Shown: one piece after another, positions 21,495 through 33,700 of the stretch
How positions within the stretch are numbered: the stretch's first letter is position 1
Layout: each line of letters begins with the position of its first letter
Source of the DNA: Adineta vaga
Taxonomy: Eukaryota > Rotifera
DNA length: 64,000 nt
Reading direction: 5' to 3'
Assembly (NCBI GenBank): GCA_021613535.1
Contig: CP075497.1
Location: 9,920,001 to 9,984,000 of the forward strand
Program-made: the position numbers and the translations under genes
Notes under the pieces: generated by a model
Seen by the model: only the letters and a program-made list of their open reading frames with translations
Told to the model about the DNA's origin: nothing
The model's database searches: none

Positions 21495-23381
21495 TCTAGA
21501 ATAAAGAGATCATTTTACTGGTAATTCTATTCGATATATATGATCCGTTGTTTTTCCTTTTTTTTTTATTCTCTTCTTGTCGAGCTACCCGCCCACTTCT
21601 CCACTTCCGTCACCTGGTCTTCTCTCATTCGGTTCAATACACAAGATCATTAGAATTGAATCCCAATGTGCATATTCATAGATCTCTAGAGATTAGTGAG
21701 AAAAAAAGAAAAGATTGAATGCTGTCGAGTGTGTAACAGCTAAGAATAAAATAGTTAAAGACATGTCTATAAGTATGAAATAATATGAAAAAAGAAAGAA
21801 AACGAACAAGGCAACAGACTATCTTTAAGTATACTGAAGATGAATCATCTTCTTCTGTTAATTAAAATAGAAATGATGGTGTTATTAGAAAATATTCGAG
21901 GTATGAATATGTATTTTTCTTTTCTCTACTTGTTAGTCAATATCTAGAGACATACGCAACCGATAAACGAGAATGGTGAATGAGAAAAAAAAAATTTATT
22001 TCGACAAGTTAAAAATATCCAACAAGAGAAAAGCACCTGAAAATATGCATAACCTTCAGTTCGAAATTTTTTTTTCTTGCCTAATTGACGTGATCATTAC
22101 GAAAAAAAATTGTTTTTAATTAGACACTTTCTTTTCCAAGGAACTTTCTATTATAACTGATAGTCATCACTCGATATTTGAATACATTCATATCAAGTAG
22201 TGATGAATGAGAGATACATAGATCGATAAATGGAACCAAAGATTTTCAAGACTTACAGAAAAATGTATGTTTGTCACCGATAGAAAAGAGCTGAGCTGCT
22301 GGGATGTATGTATGTATGATGGTGTCGTCGTCGTCGTCGCACACTCGATCTGAACAAGAAATGCATCAGAGGAGGTCGTTATTCTCTCTTTTTCTCTCGT
22401 TTTTCTATAACGGTCGTTCTCTCATTCTCTCTCTCTCTTTTTTTTCTCTTGCGTTCTCTTCTATCGATTCTGTTAACACAGCTGATTGTCGAGCGAGAAA
22501 AGCAAGTACATTCATTATACATACACTGTTCGGCCGGGTCGAACATTACTTCTTTCTTCGTTTCTGTCTATATATGCAAGCAAAAACAGCTGCTATGGGT
22601 TCAATGATTGGTTACAATTTGACAGCTTCATCTGATGAAGAAAAGAACGAGGAGAGAGAGGGGAAAAAAAAGAGGAACGTAAGAAATTTTTCTCTTGCTT
22701 TGCTTTTTTTTTTGTTATAAGATTACCTCGCGCGTGTCGTTCATTACTCGAGGGTATGTGATATATGCTGTGCACGATAATGATGTGAAATCGGCACAAA
22801 AGATCTCTCGGGGTTGTCATCGATTGTGTGTGCTATAAAGGGATGAACGAAAAGCTCCCGGCTATCGATCACACATGTCTCATGAAGTGTTCATCATTAA
22901 AAAAAAAAAGAAGAGAGCTAACTTTTTTTTTCTTCTTTTTGTACGTTTGTATTGATGTGCTTGTTTAACTGTGTACTGTAGACGACGACGATGAAGAAGA
23001 AGAAGAAGAAAAACTCATTATCACTCTCTTTACAAGAATGACGAAAGGCGAGAACAACTGCAGCTGATATTAGCCAGATTTTTCTCTTATATTTTCTGAC
23101 AACGAACAAATTGATCACAGAACATCTATCAAACATAGCGCAAACGGATCTTTTTCTCTTTTTTGGCTTGCTTGTTCTCAGCTGGAGTATATATACATAT
23201 ATATACACTATACAGGCCATTTGTATACGAGAGAAACCATCATTATCCATGTTATGTGAGCAGCGCACAGCTGGACGGTCGAGTCGATTTATAAACATAT
23301 ATACACTATTCGTCATCTGATCCGATCTCCAGATGATGACGAAAAGTTTCATTTCTCGAAGATCTGATTTCTTTTTCTTTT

Positions 23382-23413
23382 TTCTTCTTCTTCTTCTTCT
23401 TCTTCTTCTTCTT
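23382..23413. repeat. (TTC)n microsatellite
   Basis: Roughly ten uninterrupted TTC units, non-coding as far as can be seen. Confidence 0.9.
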
Positions 23414-24559
23414 TATAATGTCGATCTATCTCTAATGAATTGAACAAGCGAGTACGTGCTTATTCTCTATTCAATTACCCTTGCTGCTGAGGGTTTCTTA
23501 CTGTTCTTATCGCACTTGCATTATTGGTCTCATCATGTCTGTTTGCTAATGATTCTCTCTCTCTCGCCCTTCCTTTCCCTTTTTTGGTCGGGGTTTTTTT
23601 GCTTTGCTTGTTAGAAGAAAATAAAGATATATAATATATATATACATACACATACATCGAACCCTTTACGAACATCACCTGTCATCAATGCACAGGTAGA
23701 TTGCTGACTGACAGCTAATTGAATGAGGAAAAAAAGAAAAAAAATCAACGAGACGTTCGTTTGTCTCTTGTGAACAGAAAACCTATTCATGATTCGATTA
23801 CTCTATTTTTATCTATAGAAGATTGAATCAGCATCGCCTGACAGCACATTCGCATTCTATCTATTGCTGTTAGTTATTGTCGAGATGGGACGTGGGTGTG
23901 TGTGTGTGTGTATAGATGAAAAAAGAAGAGCAAAAAGATGAGTTGTGTATTGCATGCTCGATCAAGATAGCATCTTCTCACGTGTACGTGTAGCTTTTCA
24001 TTCATCATCATAATCTTTTCGTTGTGTACACATATCAAGATGGTGTATAGTATATTTATTCGACACAAAGAAATCTAACATTTTTATGTGAAGACAAAAA
24101 TCGACAAGAAGAGACGATCAATCTCTCGACAAAATGTTCGTCAAGTTTATGTGAAATAGAAAGAGTTTACTTGTAGTCATTTAGGAAAAGGTCATGATCA
24201 AGATAAAAAAATTGAGACCTACAGTCGACTGATGATAGAGTAATCTTTACAGTTCCTTGCCTATATAAGAGATGGAATTATGGCCTAAAGAAATGACATG
24301 AATGATTTAAGCAAATACTTGAAATAAGCTCTTTGATTAATTTCTGCCGAAGGATAACAAATCAAATAATCAGAGACAAGGCGTCAGAATCAATTTGTTC
24401 TCCTTTCTCATCTGTTTGATATGATGATAGATCGAGGGAAAAGATTCGACTGGGAAATAGTTTAGGAAGAATATGAAAGGGCATTACCTATTCTACTTTT
24501 TCTTATCGTTATTATAACGACTATTGATATGTATGTTTAATACCACCAATGCACATACG

Positions 24560-24584
24560 TATATATATATATATATATATATAT
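24560..24584. repeat. (AT)n microsatellite
   Basis: About twelve AT dinucleotides in intergenic sequence. Confidence 0.9.
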
Positions 24585-25211
24585 CGAAAGAAGGAAAAGT
24601 GAGATTCCATAAGTTGACTGTTGTTGATGTTTTTGTTTTTATTATTATTATCATTATTATTATTGTTGTTGTGTGCATTCCTTCTCATTTTTTTCTCTCC
24701 TGTCATTGCTTGATATTTGCCTATAGTCTTTTTTTCCATTGTATGTATTCTCATCGGTTTGTCTTCTGCTTGCAATCACTAATCCACTCTCATCTATCTT
24801 TCGACTACTGTATATGTATATGGATGTGTGCGTGTCAATAGTTCAATAATTTAGTTTCTCTGCACGACGCCAGCTGTCAACTAAACAACACATGGCTCTG
24901 ATTCTCGTGTATATGTAATGCATCATCAATCACCTTTGAATTGCTATTTCGATCGTGAAAGAAAAATATTAGTCTCAATGTAATCATTTCTTTTTCTTTT
25001 TTCTTTTTTAATATCAAATCAAAATCCTCTCGAGATCGAATGAAGTATTTTATCATTGAATGTTCTCAAAGAAAAATAGTATATTTAACTATACAATATA
25101 ATCACAATCTCGATTTTATGTGTGAACATGAGTAGAAGAGAAAGAATTAATTCACATTTGCATTTTTGACACCATCCTCGAATGCATATACACATTGGCA
25201 CTTAACAAAAC

Positions 25212-25231
25212 GAGAGAGAGAGAGAGAGAGA
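25212..25231. repeat. (GA)n microsatellite
   Basis: About ten GA dinucleotides in intergenic sequence. Confidence 0.9.
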
Positions 25232-28231
25232 AAGAATGATGAGTGGCTCTCTGTCACCGTTGTAATACTGACCGTCTATTCTTTTTGTTAGTCACAGTAC
25301 GATATAATCTGTTGTCTAGAGTTCAACAATACCTATTGAAAGAATATGGAGAGAAATCACTAGAATGTGTGAAGTATATTCAATATTCCTCTAACGGAAC
25401 ACATAGTGTGATCATATTTAATATAGTTGTAAAAAAGAAAACGAAAGAAATCTAAAAGAAAAATATTTCATATGTTAATTTTATGTTAACAACAATATAA
25501 AAAGAAAAGGAAAGATATAGAATATTTGTTTGTAAAAAGATAAATCTTTCTTTAATCCGCTTTTCATATTTTATCTTTCAATATTATTTGGATATGTAAT
25601 GAAAGACAAGAAAGTACTCAATTATCATAAGAAGCTTTGATGATAATCCAAAAAGATGTACATACAGTCTTTATTCATGATAGAAATGAGGAAGACAAAT
25701 TAAGAGTGCATGATAGCATCTCCGGAAGGAACTCAACATGAAATACACAATTCTTCTATTTCAAAACTTAATCTCTTTCTTTATTTCCTTTATTTAATAC
25801 AAAGGTAGATGTATTAATCTGATTTTCATGCACATTTTCAATTGACAGATGGAATATGTCAAACGTATCCGCTCTTCTCATTTTTTTGTCTTCTATCGTT
25901 AACTACCTCGTTTGAATGTTTGTATTCATTGTACTTTTTACGTTTGATCAATAGATAATACATTGACATGATTGTTTGTAGTTGCGGAATGATCTATCAA
26001 TCGAAACGGACAGCACGCAATAGACTCTTTTTAAATAGATCTATGAGCATATGTCGGAAAGGAAGAATATGTATCGTCCTTCTTCTACTTCTTTTGATCT
26101 TCATTTACTCAATAAAATGAATACTTCAAAGCACACACACATATATGCACACGTACATGAATTGAAATCAAAAAAGAAAGTAAGCTATTCACACACAACA
26201 TGGACGCATATGGACTGAGGAGACTATACTTGATGTGCTTGAAAATAAAAGAATGAATGCTGATTAATGATAGACTCAAGAGAATTATTAGTTTTCTTTA
26301 TGCTTGTCTTTGTCATTTGCCGTTGGAGAAATTGACAATGTTTTTATGAAATTGACCCCATGGGCAATTAACTTTTCTCTTTTTACTATTCAAAAGTTTT
26401 GATCATTTGTCAGATACTAAAAGAAAAACCTGAATGTCTGCAATTTGCTTGAAGAAAAAGGATATCTAACTCATCATGTTCATTTGTAAATAAAACCTTT
26501 TTGTCTAATGATTGTTGACATTTATGATCGTCAATCATCATCATCATTGTCATAAATTACAGCTGCATTTCTACTTGGCTTCTCTTTCTTCTTTCTATTC
26601 TTGAAGATTGATGTACAACAAACCTCGAAGACAGACCAGGTTTTTTCCTTGAAGTAATGAGTACATCAGTACTGATCAAAAGAAAGACAAGAATGTTCTT
26701 GTGAACTTATACCTTATTACTTTGCTTCATTTCTTTCAATCAAACATCTGTTCATTCAGTTGAAGTAATATTCCTAGACTGATTTCAATTAAAATACTTT
26801 CGAAGAAAAGTTAAATAAATAAAAGGACATTTTTGAATGTTATTTCATCTGTTCATATTTATTTCTGATATCTCAATATCATACTGCTGATTATCAGATC
26901 TGATATGTTGATTTATTTTCTATTTGTTTAATTAGATCGAAAGAATGTTTAGGCACAGTTCTCATTAGTATTGATTACTTTCCATATGTGACAATTAGCA
27001 AGCATTTCGACAAGATCGATATTTAACAATGATTACTTACAAAGTAATTGGCACATTTCAGTTAGAAGTTAAAGTTTTCTTTAGTCAAATACGACTTCAA
27101 ATAAGATCAAAGCAAATAATGATGTTATTCTTAAAGATTGAAATGAAAATGCACGTGTGGACAGATTTGAAATTTTGTTTTTTAAGTGTTCAATAATATC
27201 CGTCAATAGGCTTCTCTACTTATTTGTTATACATTGTTAAAATGTTCATTAAAAGAAAAACAATATATTCAATTAGTTTCTTCGAAATGACCAATTCAAT
27301 TAATGATTCATTTGCATTTTCTTTTCTAGAGATAAGTGATAAGATCATGTAAATATTGATTTCTAAATTGAGATGATTTAGCTGAAACAAGTCTACGAAT
27401 GTTTTTTTGTGTGTTATCTATGATTTGATATCTTATTTCAACATCTTATGTTCGCAATTAGAAGACAATTAAGAAAAGAGCTCTACAGAATGATATGTCT
27501 TGATGTTTAAATAGATTATTCAGAGAAAATAAATCGAATATTTATCATTTTAATATACATAGAAAAGAAAATCAGATGAACACAAAAAACAATATTGATG
27601 AATATATACATTAGAGATTTATATAAGTTATTTGACAACTGTTGTTATCATAACACACGGGATTACGGATAGGGTTGTCTATAAACTACACTCTATCTAT
27701 GCTCTGTGATTTGTTATTTGATATATGAGAAATTTTGGCAATTTACTATACAAGTTGTATCATTAGAAACGACTGTTGTTTATCAGTAATCGCATTGAAC
27801 AGTAATGATTAATTGTATTGATGATTTGTAAAAAAAAAAGAAGAAAATCTGCATTGTTTGAACGGAGTAATCAATGATCGATAATTGTCTACGTATAATT
27901 TCAGTAATATACGAGCAGAATATTTATAGCGTGATAGGTTGTATGTTTGAAGTTGAACTATTAGTTGATAACCTTCCAAGATGTTTTTGAACTATTAGTA
28001 CACCCGCAAGTAACAAATCGGCGAAGCAGAATAACTTTCATCTTTAAATAACACGTCTCTATTCATGTAATGAATGGATTCACTTCAAATTGCATTATTC
28101 TGCATGAACTATTTTGTTCAACAAATTATGAATGCATTATGACAAAGTTACTGTAATTAAACTAATGAAATGTATAAATAAAATATTATTTTATCATACA
28201 ATGAAGAACAATGAGTTGCTCTATTTATTTA

Positions 28232-28590
28232 CTAAGAATTTAGCAAATGAGAAAAGGAAAGATTCACAATGTAAATCTCATATTCTTCTACATTCACATT
28301 AGTTAGTAGAACTTCTCAACAATCAACATACATCAGTATTCTTCTTTAGAAATCGAAACAAATCTTTTCGATTGTATATGACATTTAGACAATGGAAGAA
28401 AAGGTGTGAAGAATCTATTTCAATCCATTCGATCATTATCCAATGTAATCGGCATTATCAGAATATGTCAGTGATGAACCTTTTGATTGACATGTACTGT
28501 TTCTGCAATTAATCTGATTGTTTGAACTTTGAAGGTGTGTTGCATAGACATGGTAAGGGAGATGTGTTCGAGCAATTTTATTGATTGCGT
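28232..28590. repeat. Duplicated block, copy 1
   Basis: Direct repeat of 29544-29902 (offset 1,312 bp, no indels seen). From 28232 to 28534 only two differences were seen (28243 and 28349); further differences accumulate after 28535. It covers the last ~39 codons of a minus-strand ORF plus about 205 bp beyond its stop. Confidence 0.9.
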
Positions 28591-28648
28591 ATAGTTTTCC
28601 GATAGAAAATCTAGATAAATAATATTCTGTAAAAAGAATTAGATTCAC
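28436..28648 (-). CDS. Short ORF 1 of a duplicated pair, 70 aa (unrecognised)
   Basis: The ORF has its own ATG at 28648. The C-terminal part (THLQSSNNQINCRNSTCQSK, then GSSLTYSDNADYIG) is identical in the second copy at 29748. The N-terminal part is only weakly similar (YYLSRF..AINKIARTHLPYHVYA against NYLQLLF..SINIITRTDLFYHVYA). Two Cys six residues apart. It could be a small gene or the last exon of a larger one; no family recognised. Retention of frame with many replacements upstream hints at coding, but two copies are weak evidence. Confidence 0.35.
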   Translation of the reverse strand: MNLILFTEYYLSRFSIGKLYAINKIARTHLPYHVYATHLQSSNNQINCRNSTCQSKGSSLTYSDNADYIG

Positions 28649-29747
28649 AATTGATGCTGCACAGATCTGATTAACAAATGTACGAGGAAGATGCAGATAT
28701 TTTTTTGGTTTGTAATCTAATAATTTTCATTGCACGAAAGTAATCGACCAAAGAATAATTTAGAAATATCTCTCATTTTTTCCTTGTCACAACTTAATTA
28801 TTTATATAAAATAATATCACTAGAAAAGGATCTAGAGACAATCGTCATAATTTAGTATATACACAATCAAGATATCGATTAATTATAGCAAGAAAGAAAA
28901 TATTTCATATAAACAAAGAGACAGATTTGTTGTTCACATTAAATCTTTCCGAACCTATCATCAATTCTAGCTATTGTCACCCTAATGTTAATGAATGGAC
29001 TTTTGAGATGTGCTGATATCGTATTTATTATAGGAATTAGTTTGATTTTGCTAGACATTCTATATTTGATTGATAAATAATTCGATTAATTGAAAAGAAA
29101 TTGTGGAGCTTGACGAAAAAAGTACGGCTGTTTTTGTTTCATAAAGATGACAAAAATACATTCACCTTCAGTTGCCATTGAACTTTGGTTTATAAGATAT
29201 CATATCTGTTTATTCAGCTGTTTGGAGATATTATTCGTGATGTATCATCTACTGCTTTGAAAAATGATATCAATATACTAAATATTATGAATTTTCTATT
29301 GATTGATCGCATGTAGTAAAATTTTAAACTAAACTTTTCAGTCAACAGAAATTGTGTTTACGAAGATCTCAAGGATTATGTACCAGTTTAGACTGGATAT
29401 TCCACGATTTTATTTTATTATTAATTATAAATTAAATCAAATGTTTCTCTTTCTAAAAAAAAGCACAATAATTTCGTTGGTTTCTTAATCTTCTCAAAGA
29501 TGATAAATAAAATATAATTCTCATGTAAAATGAGATTCATTTCCTAAGAATTTAACAAATGAGAAAAGGAAAGATTCACAATGTAAATCTCATATTCTTC
29601 TACATTCACATTAGTTAGTAGAACTTCTCAACAATCAACATACATCAGTATTCTTCTTTAAAAATCGAAACAAATCTTTTCGATTGTATATGACATTTAG
29701 ACAATGGAAGAAAAGGTGTGAAGAATCTATTTCAATCCATTCGATCA
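28649..29747. other. Spacer between the duplicated blocks
   Basis: Mostly AT-rich sequence with no ORF of interest. Its 3' part (from 29544) is the beyond-stop portion of block copy 2. Confidence 0.5.
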
Positions 29748-29902
29748 TTATCCAATGTAATCGGCATTATCAGAATATGTCAGTGATGAACCTTTTGATT
29801 GACATGTACTGTTTCTGCAATTAATCTGATTGTTTGAACTTTGAAGATGTGTTGCATAGACATGATAAAAGAGATCTGTTCGAGTTATTATATTGATAGA
29901 AT
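29544..29902. repeat. Duplicated block, copy 2
   Basis: Partner of 28232-28590 in direct orientation. No terminal inverted repeats or obvious target-site duplication were seen at its edges, so a mobile element is not supported. Confidence 0.9.
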
Positions 29903-29969
29903 AGCTTTCAAATAGAAGTTGCAAGTAGTTCGGATGATGAAAAATGTCTGTATAGTTCTTATGTAACAA
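29748..29969 (-). CDS. Short ORF 2 of a duplicated pair, 73 aa (unrecognised)
   Basis: Paralogue of the ORF at 28436. It has its own ATG at 29969 and the same 39-residue tail beginning YHVYATHLQ, with the same stop. The N-terminal ~33 residues differ from copy 1. Function unknown; it may be a fragment of a larger gene. Confidence 0.35.
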   Translation of the reverse strand: MLHKNYTDIFHHPNYLQLLFESYSINIITRTDLFYHVYATHLQSSNNQINCRNSTCQSKGSSLTYSDNADYIG

Positions 29970-30786
29970 TAATTTTTGAGTAAAAAAGAAACTAGTTTGT
30001 GTTTATCGTTTATCTTCGTATATCTAAATCGATAAATATATTCGTTAGTGATTAAAACATTGTCACTAAATATAGGATGAATCTATAATTCAAAAGTTTC
30101 CTAGATTATTTTCTTCTAATAACTTTTTCATTCATCTAAAACGATCAAACATAGACCGGAAAGTATTTATTGAACACTCTTGAGTTTGTATTCTTTAATA
30201 GTTCACTTTCATTTGGTGCCGTTCAGAAAAGGAAGTTATGTAAGAATGAATGATGCCGATCTTCATATGTTAAAAAAACATTTCTTATTATAACATCCGT
30301 TTTAAATGCATTCATCAACGTTAAAATGTTCTTAATTACCAGTTCACATAACCACATATTATATATCACATCCTGTGTCGAAAAAGAATTCAATACAATA
30401 CTTTTTATTTTGAATACTCAAGGATTTCATATTCTATGTCTTTCTTTGTAATAAGAACGAATATGACTAAATTAATCTTTTTTACTTTCATGAGCAACAG
30501 AAGTGCTCGTTATCTTCTATTGATAATAATAATAGCATGTGATCATGTGTATGACGTCAATCGCTGAAAATATTCTTTCCTATTAGAATTCTAGTACATC
30601 TTAGTTGATGTTTTCATTCGTTGGTAACATTTTACATAAAATTGAAAAGAAAAAGAAAGAATTAATGTATATAGATATAATATATATGTCCGTTTTATAT
30701 AATATAAAGACAATAATAAACACAAAATGATGAAATATTTCAACTTGAAAAAATAAATGTTTATTAATAAAAGAAAAAGAAAACGA
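29970..30786. other. 3' flank of the Shroom-like gene
   Basis: AT-rich sequence of about 800 bp. The minus-strand ORF starting near 30857 is a frame shadow of the Shroom last exon. Nothing else recognised. Confidence 0.5.
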
Positions 30787-33700
30787 CTAGGCCATGCTCG
30801 ATATAGTTTTCCATGAATTCGTTTGTAAATTATCGGCAGGATTTGCTGTAGATACATGTTGATAATCTATCATTGATATACGATTTAAGATTTCGATTTG
30901 TTTTTCAACAATTAAGATATTTTCTTCGATATCTTTTTCGTCCATTAGTAATGCTGATTTCATTCGTATGAAATGTTCATAATCATCATATTGTTCATTG
31001 GAAAAATATTTTCGAAGAATGGCTGTTACAATACGACTACGACGATCAATGCCATCTTTTAATGATTTAGCTTCATCATGTTTTTGTTGTGCTTTATCAC
31101 GTCGATCAATTAAACTTGCCTAAGACATAAGAATCGAAATAAAATGGCAGATTTCATTCAGAATTACCTTGGTCTGTTCATTGTTTTCCGGTAGTATTAA
31201 TAAATCATTTTCAACTTTAGCTAATCGACTACTGAGCTTAAGTAAAACTGATGTTATTGTATCGATTTCATTGATATGTAATTTGAATTTTTCAATTTCA
31301 TTGGCTTCTGCATTACTTTCAATGACATTAATAAGCTAAAACGGAAGATAAGTATTAACATAGATAGTTATTGATTTCATACCTTAGCACCAAGCATTTT
31401 ATTATCTTCAATTTCTTCAATAATAACTCGTTGATTTTCTTTCAAATTTTCCAAACGTTTTTTCAAACTTATTAACAAATCTTCCTAAAAGAGAAATACC
31501 AACATGAATCATTCTCAATCATTAATTCTTCTATTTTTACCGCTTGTCGAAGAGTATCATCATCATCATTAAAAATACAACTATCATTCGATACTGTTCG
31601 ATGAATATAATCGGATGATGAATTACTTGATGTAGTTATTGAACTAGTATCACCACCTGAACTTTGTCTTGAACGTATTCTTCGTAAACGATCAGGTATT
31701 GGAAATAATGATCGACTATAGTCAGTACTGAGATGATAGTCACTGGAAATAGACAAACGTGCTAATTCATTTAATGAATGATGATGAGAGTAACGAAGAA
31801 GAAATTCTTTTAAATTCGATTGTAAATCATTTTCATCACGTGATGGAAAACGTCGAATGTTATTCGAAGTTTTATTTGGAAGTTTTTGAGCAGAACTTAT
31901 GGGTGATGCTGAGAACAGACCGGGTTTAGCAAGTGAATATGTTTTCGATGTTGTCAATGGACGTGTTGTGAGAACCGATGATTCAGTCGCAAGTGGCGGA
32001 GAACGTTGAATTGCTTTGACGATTCGAATCGGTTTTCGAATAGTTGGTGCTGGAACAAATGATGTTTGATTCAATGTAGATTCGAAATATGTTTCAGAAG
32101 CCGAAAGAACTGGAGGAGGAGGTGGTGGCGGTGGCGGTGGCGGCGGCGGTGGTGGTGGTGTTCGTGGAGGTTGTAATTGTCTGAACGATAAGTCATTCCA
32201 CGATCGTCTAAATAATCATATTTATGTATATTACTATTTCTAACATTGGATTCAATAAAATTAAAAAGAATGCACTGCTAAATGTCTGTAATATAATTAG
32301 GTTATTCTTTCGACCTATAACTGAAGAAGAGAATCAGGACAGGTGTCAGGTAGATTAATTTCATTTCTCGAGAAGTAAAAAAGTAAGATAAATATATGTG
32401 AAATATCTACTATGCTTGTTTTCTTTTTCTCTTTCCAGTTCAAAACAATGTCTATCTACTATTTTATTATCTCCAATGGTGAGTTTCTTTCCACTTTAAA
32501 ACAAATTTTTATCGTTATTTTCATATCACAGAAAACATCGTTGTATGCAATCGAACTGATTTATCATGTTATGTCATATGAATGATAAAGAGAATGAGAA
32601 TATCGATGAAATAGTTATTTGCTAGATGATATCATGTTCTATTGAGGTATGTTTGATCATTTTGAAAACTATTGCTCACATTAAGATATTAGAAATGTGA
32701 TGCGGTATAGTCAAATTAATATACTGACAGATGACAAGTGTCTAACCTGTCATTCTGTTATTCGATATTTCATGCATAAAAAGAAAGTCCACTGCTCAAA
32801 GGGATTGTACAGTGACGTGTAAAATTGAGCGGCAAGTCTTTTGATAAATAATTCAAGTTTATGAATTGCAAATTCTATTCATTGTACATCGTACAATTAT
32901 TTTCATTTATAAACATCTGATATTTTGATTCGTACTCTTTCATCGAATATTTAAACGATGTCTATGTCAAGATAAGACTAGTAAAACATCTTGAACTGTG
33001 TAATAGATGTTTGTTTTTCTATCAAGGAAATCATTTGTTTCTATATGTCGACTAATGTCTGAGCACAGTTTACCTTTTCTTTTCACCTGCCATCATTATC
33101 ATCAACGTAGTTTAATATATAGCTTTTACTATTTTGACTAATCTATTTGCAAACAATGTAAAATGTCGATCGCATAGAAGAGTCTATCCTTGTCCTTTTT
33201 CCTTTCATTGAAACGCAGAAAAAAAGAAGCAAAAAAAGCTGTCTATACCTTGTTATATTACGTTGAGGATTATTATTTAATATTGTCTGTTGTAAAAGAT
33301 TATGATTATTAGTATTATTTTGAGAATGATTGGATGGAGATAAAGTATACAATTTGGGTTTCGTTGGTAAAACATTAGTTTGAATTGATGATAAGGAAAG
33401 ATTTGATGGAGTATTGTCTGTATAGATACGATTTTCAAAAAACTCGCGTTTTGATTGAAAATCATTTTCCTGTGTTGGAACGGCCGGTGATCTGGAAATA
33501 ATATGTGGTGTTCTTGTTTGTTGACCAACTAATTTTGGCCGAAGAATATGTTCATTTGACGAAGGAATATCTTGAAAATTTAAATGTGTATTTGAACGCA
33601 TATGATATTCATTTAAGGCATCTTTTGACACGGATCGTTTGAAATTAGAAAACATATCATTAGTTCCATTCATTGATATTGAACGTGATTTTTCACGTAA

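Larger units (their letters stand above)
21495..28435. other. Gene-poor region, 6.9 kb
   Basis: No exon series, RNA gene or mobile element could be supported. The first ~3 kb is rich in CT/GA tracts and microsatellites; the remainder is plain AT-rich sequence. Longer frames, such as 22304-22720 on the plus strand, are dominated by Ser/Phe/Leu from pyrimidine tracts and have no domain. It includes the upstream region of DDIT4 copy B. Confidence 0.5.

Noticed and set aside
22304-22720. 138-aa plus-strand ORF
   Set aside because: Made of Ser/Phe/Leu-rich translation of pyrimidine tracts. No domain, no splice context; judged to be chance.
28232-29902. Mobile element as the cause of the duplicated blocks
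   Set aside because: No terminal inverted repeats, target-site duplications, transposase or reverse transcriptase were seen.
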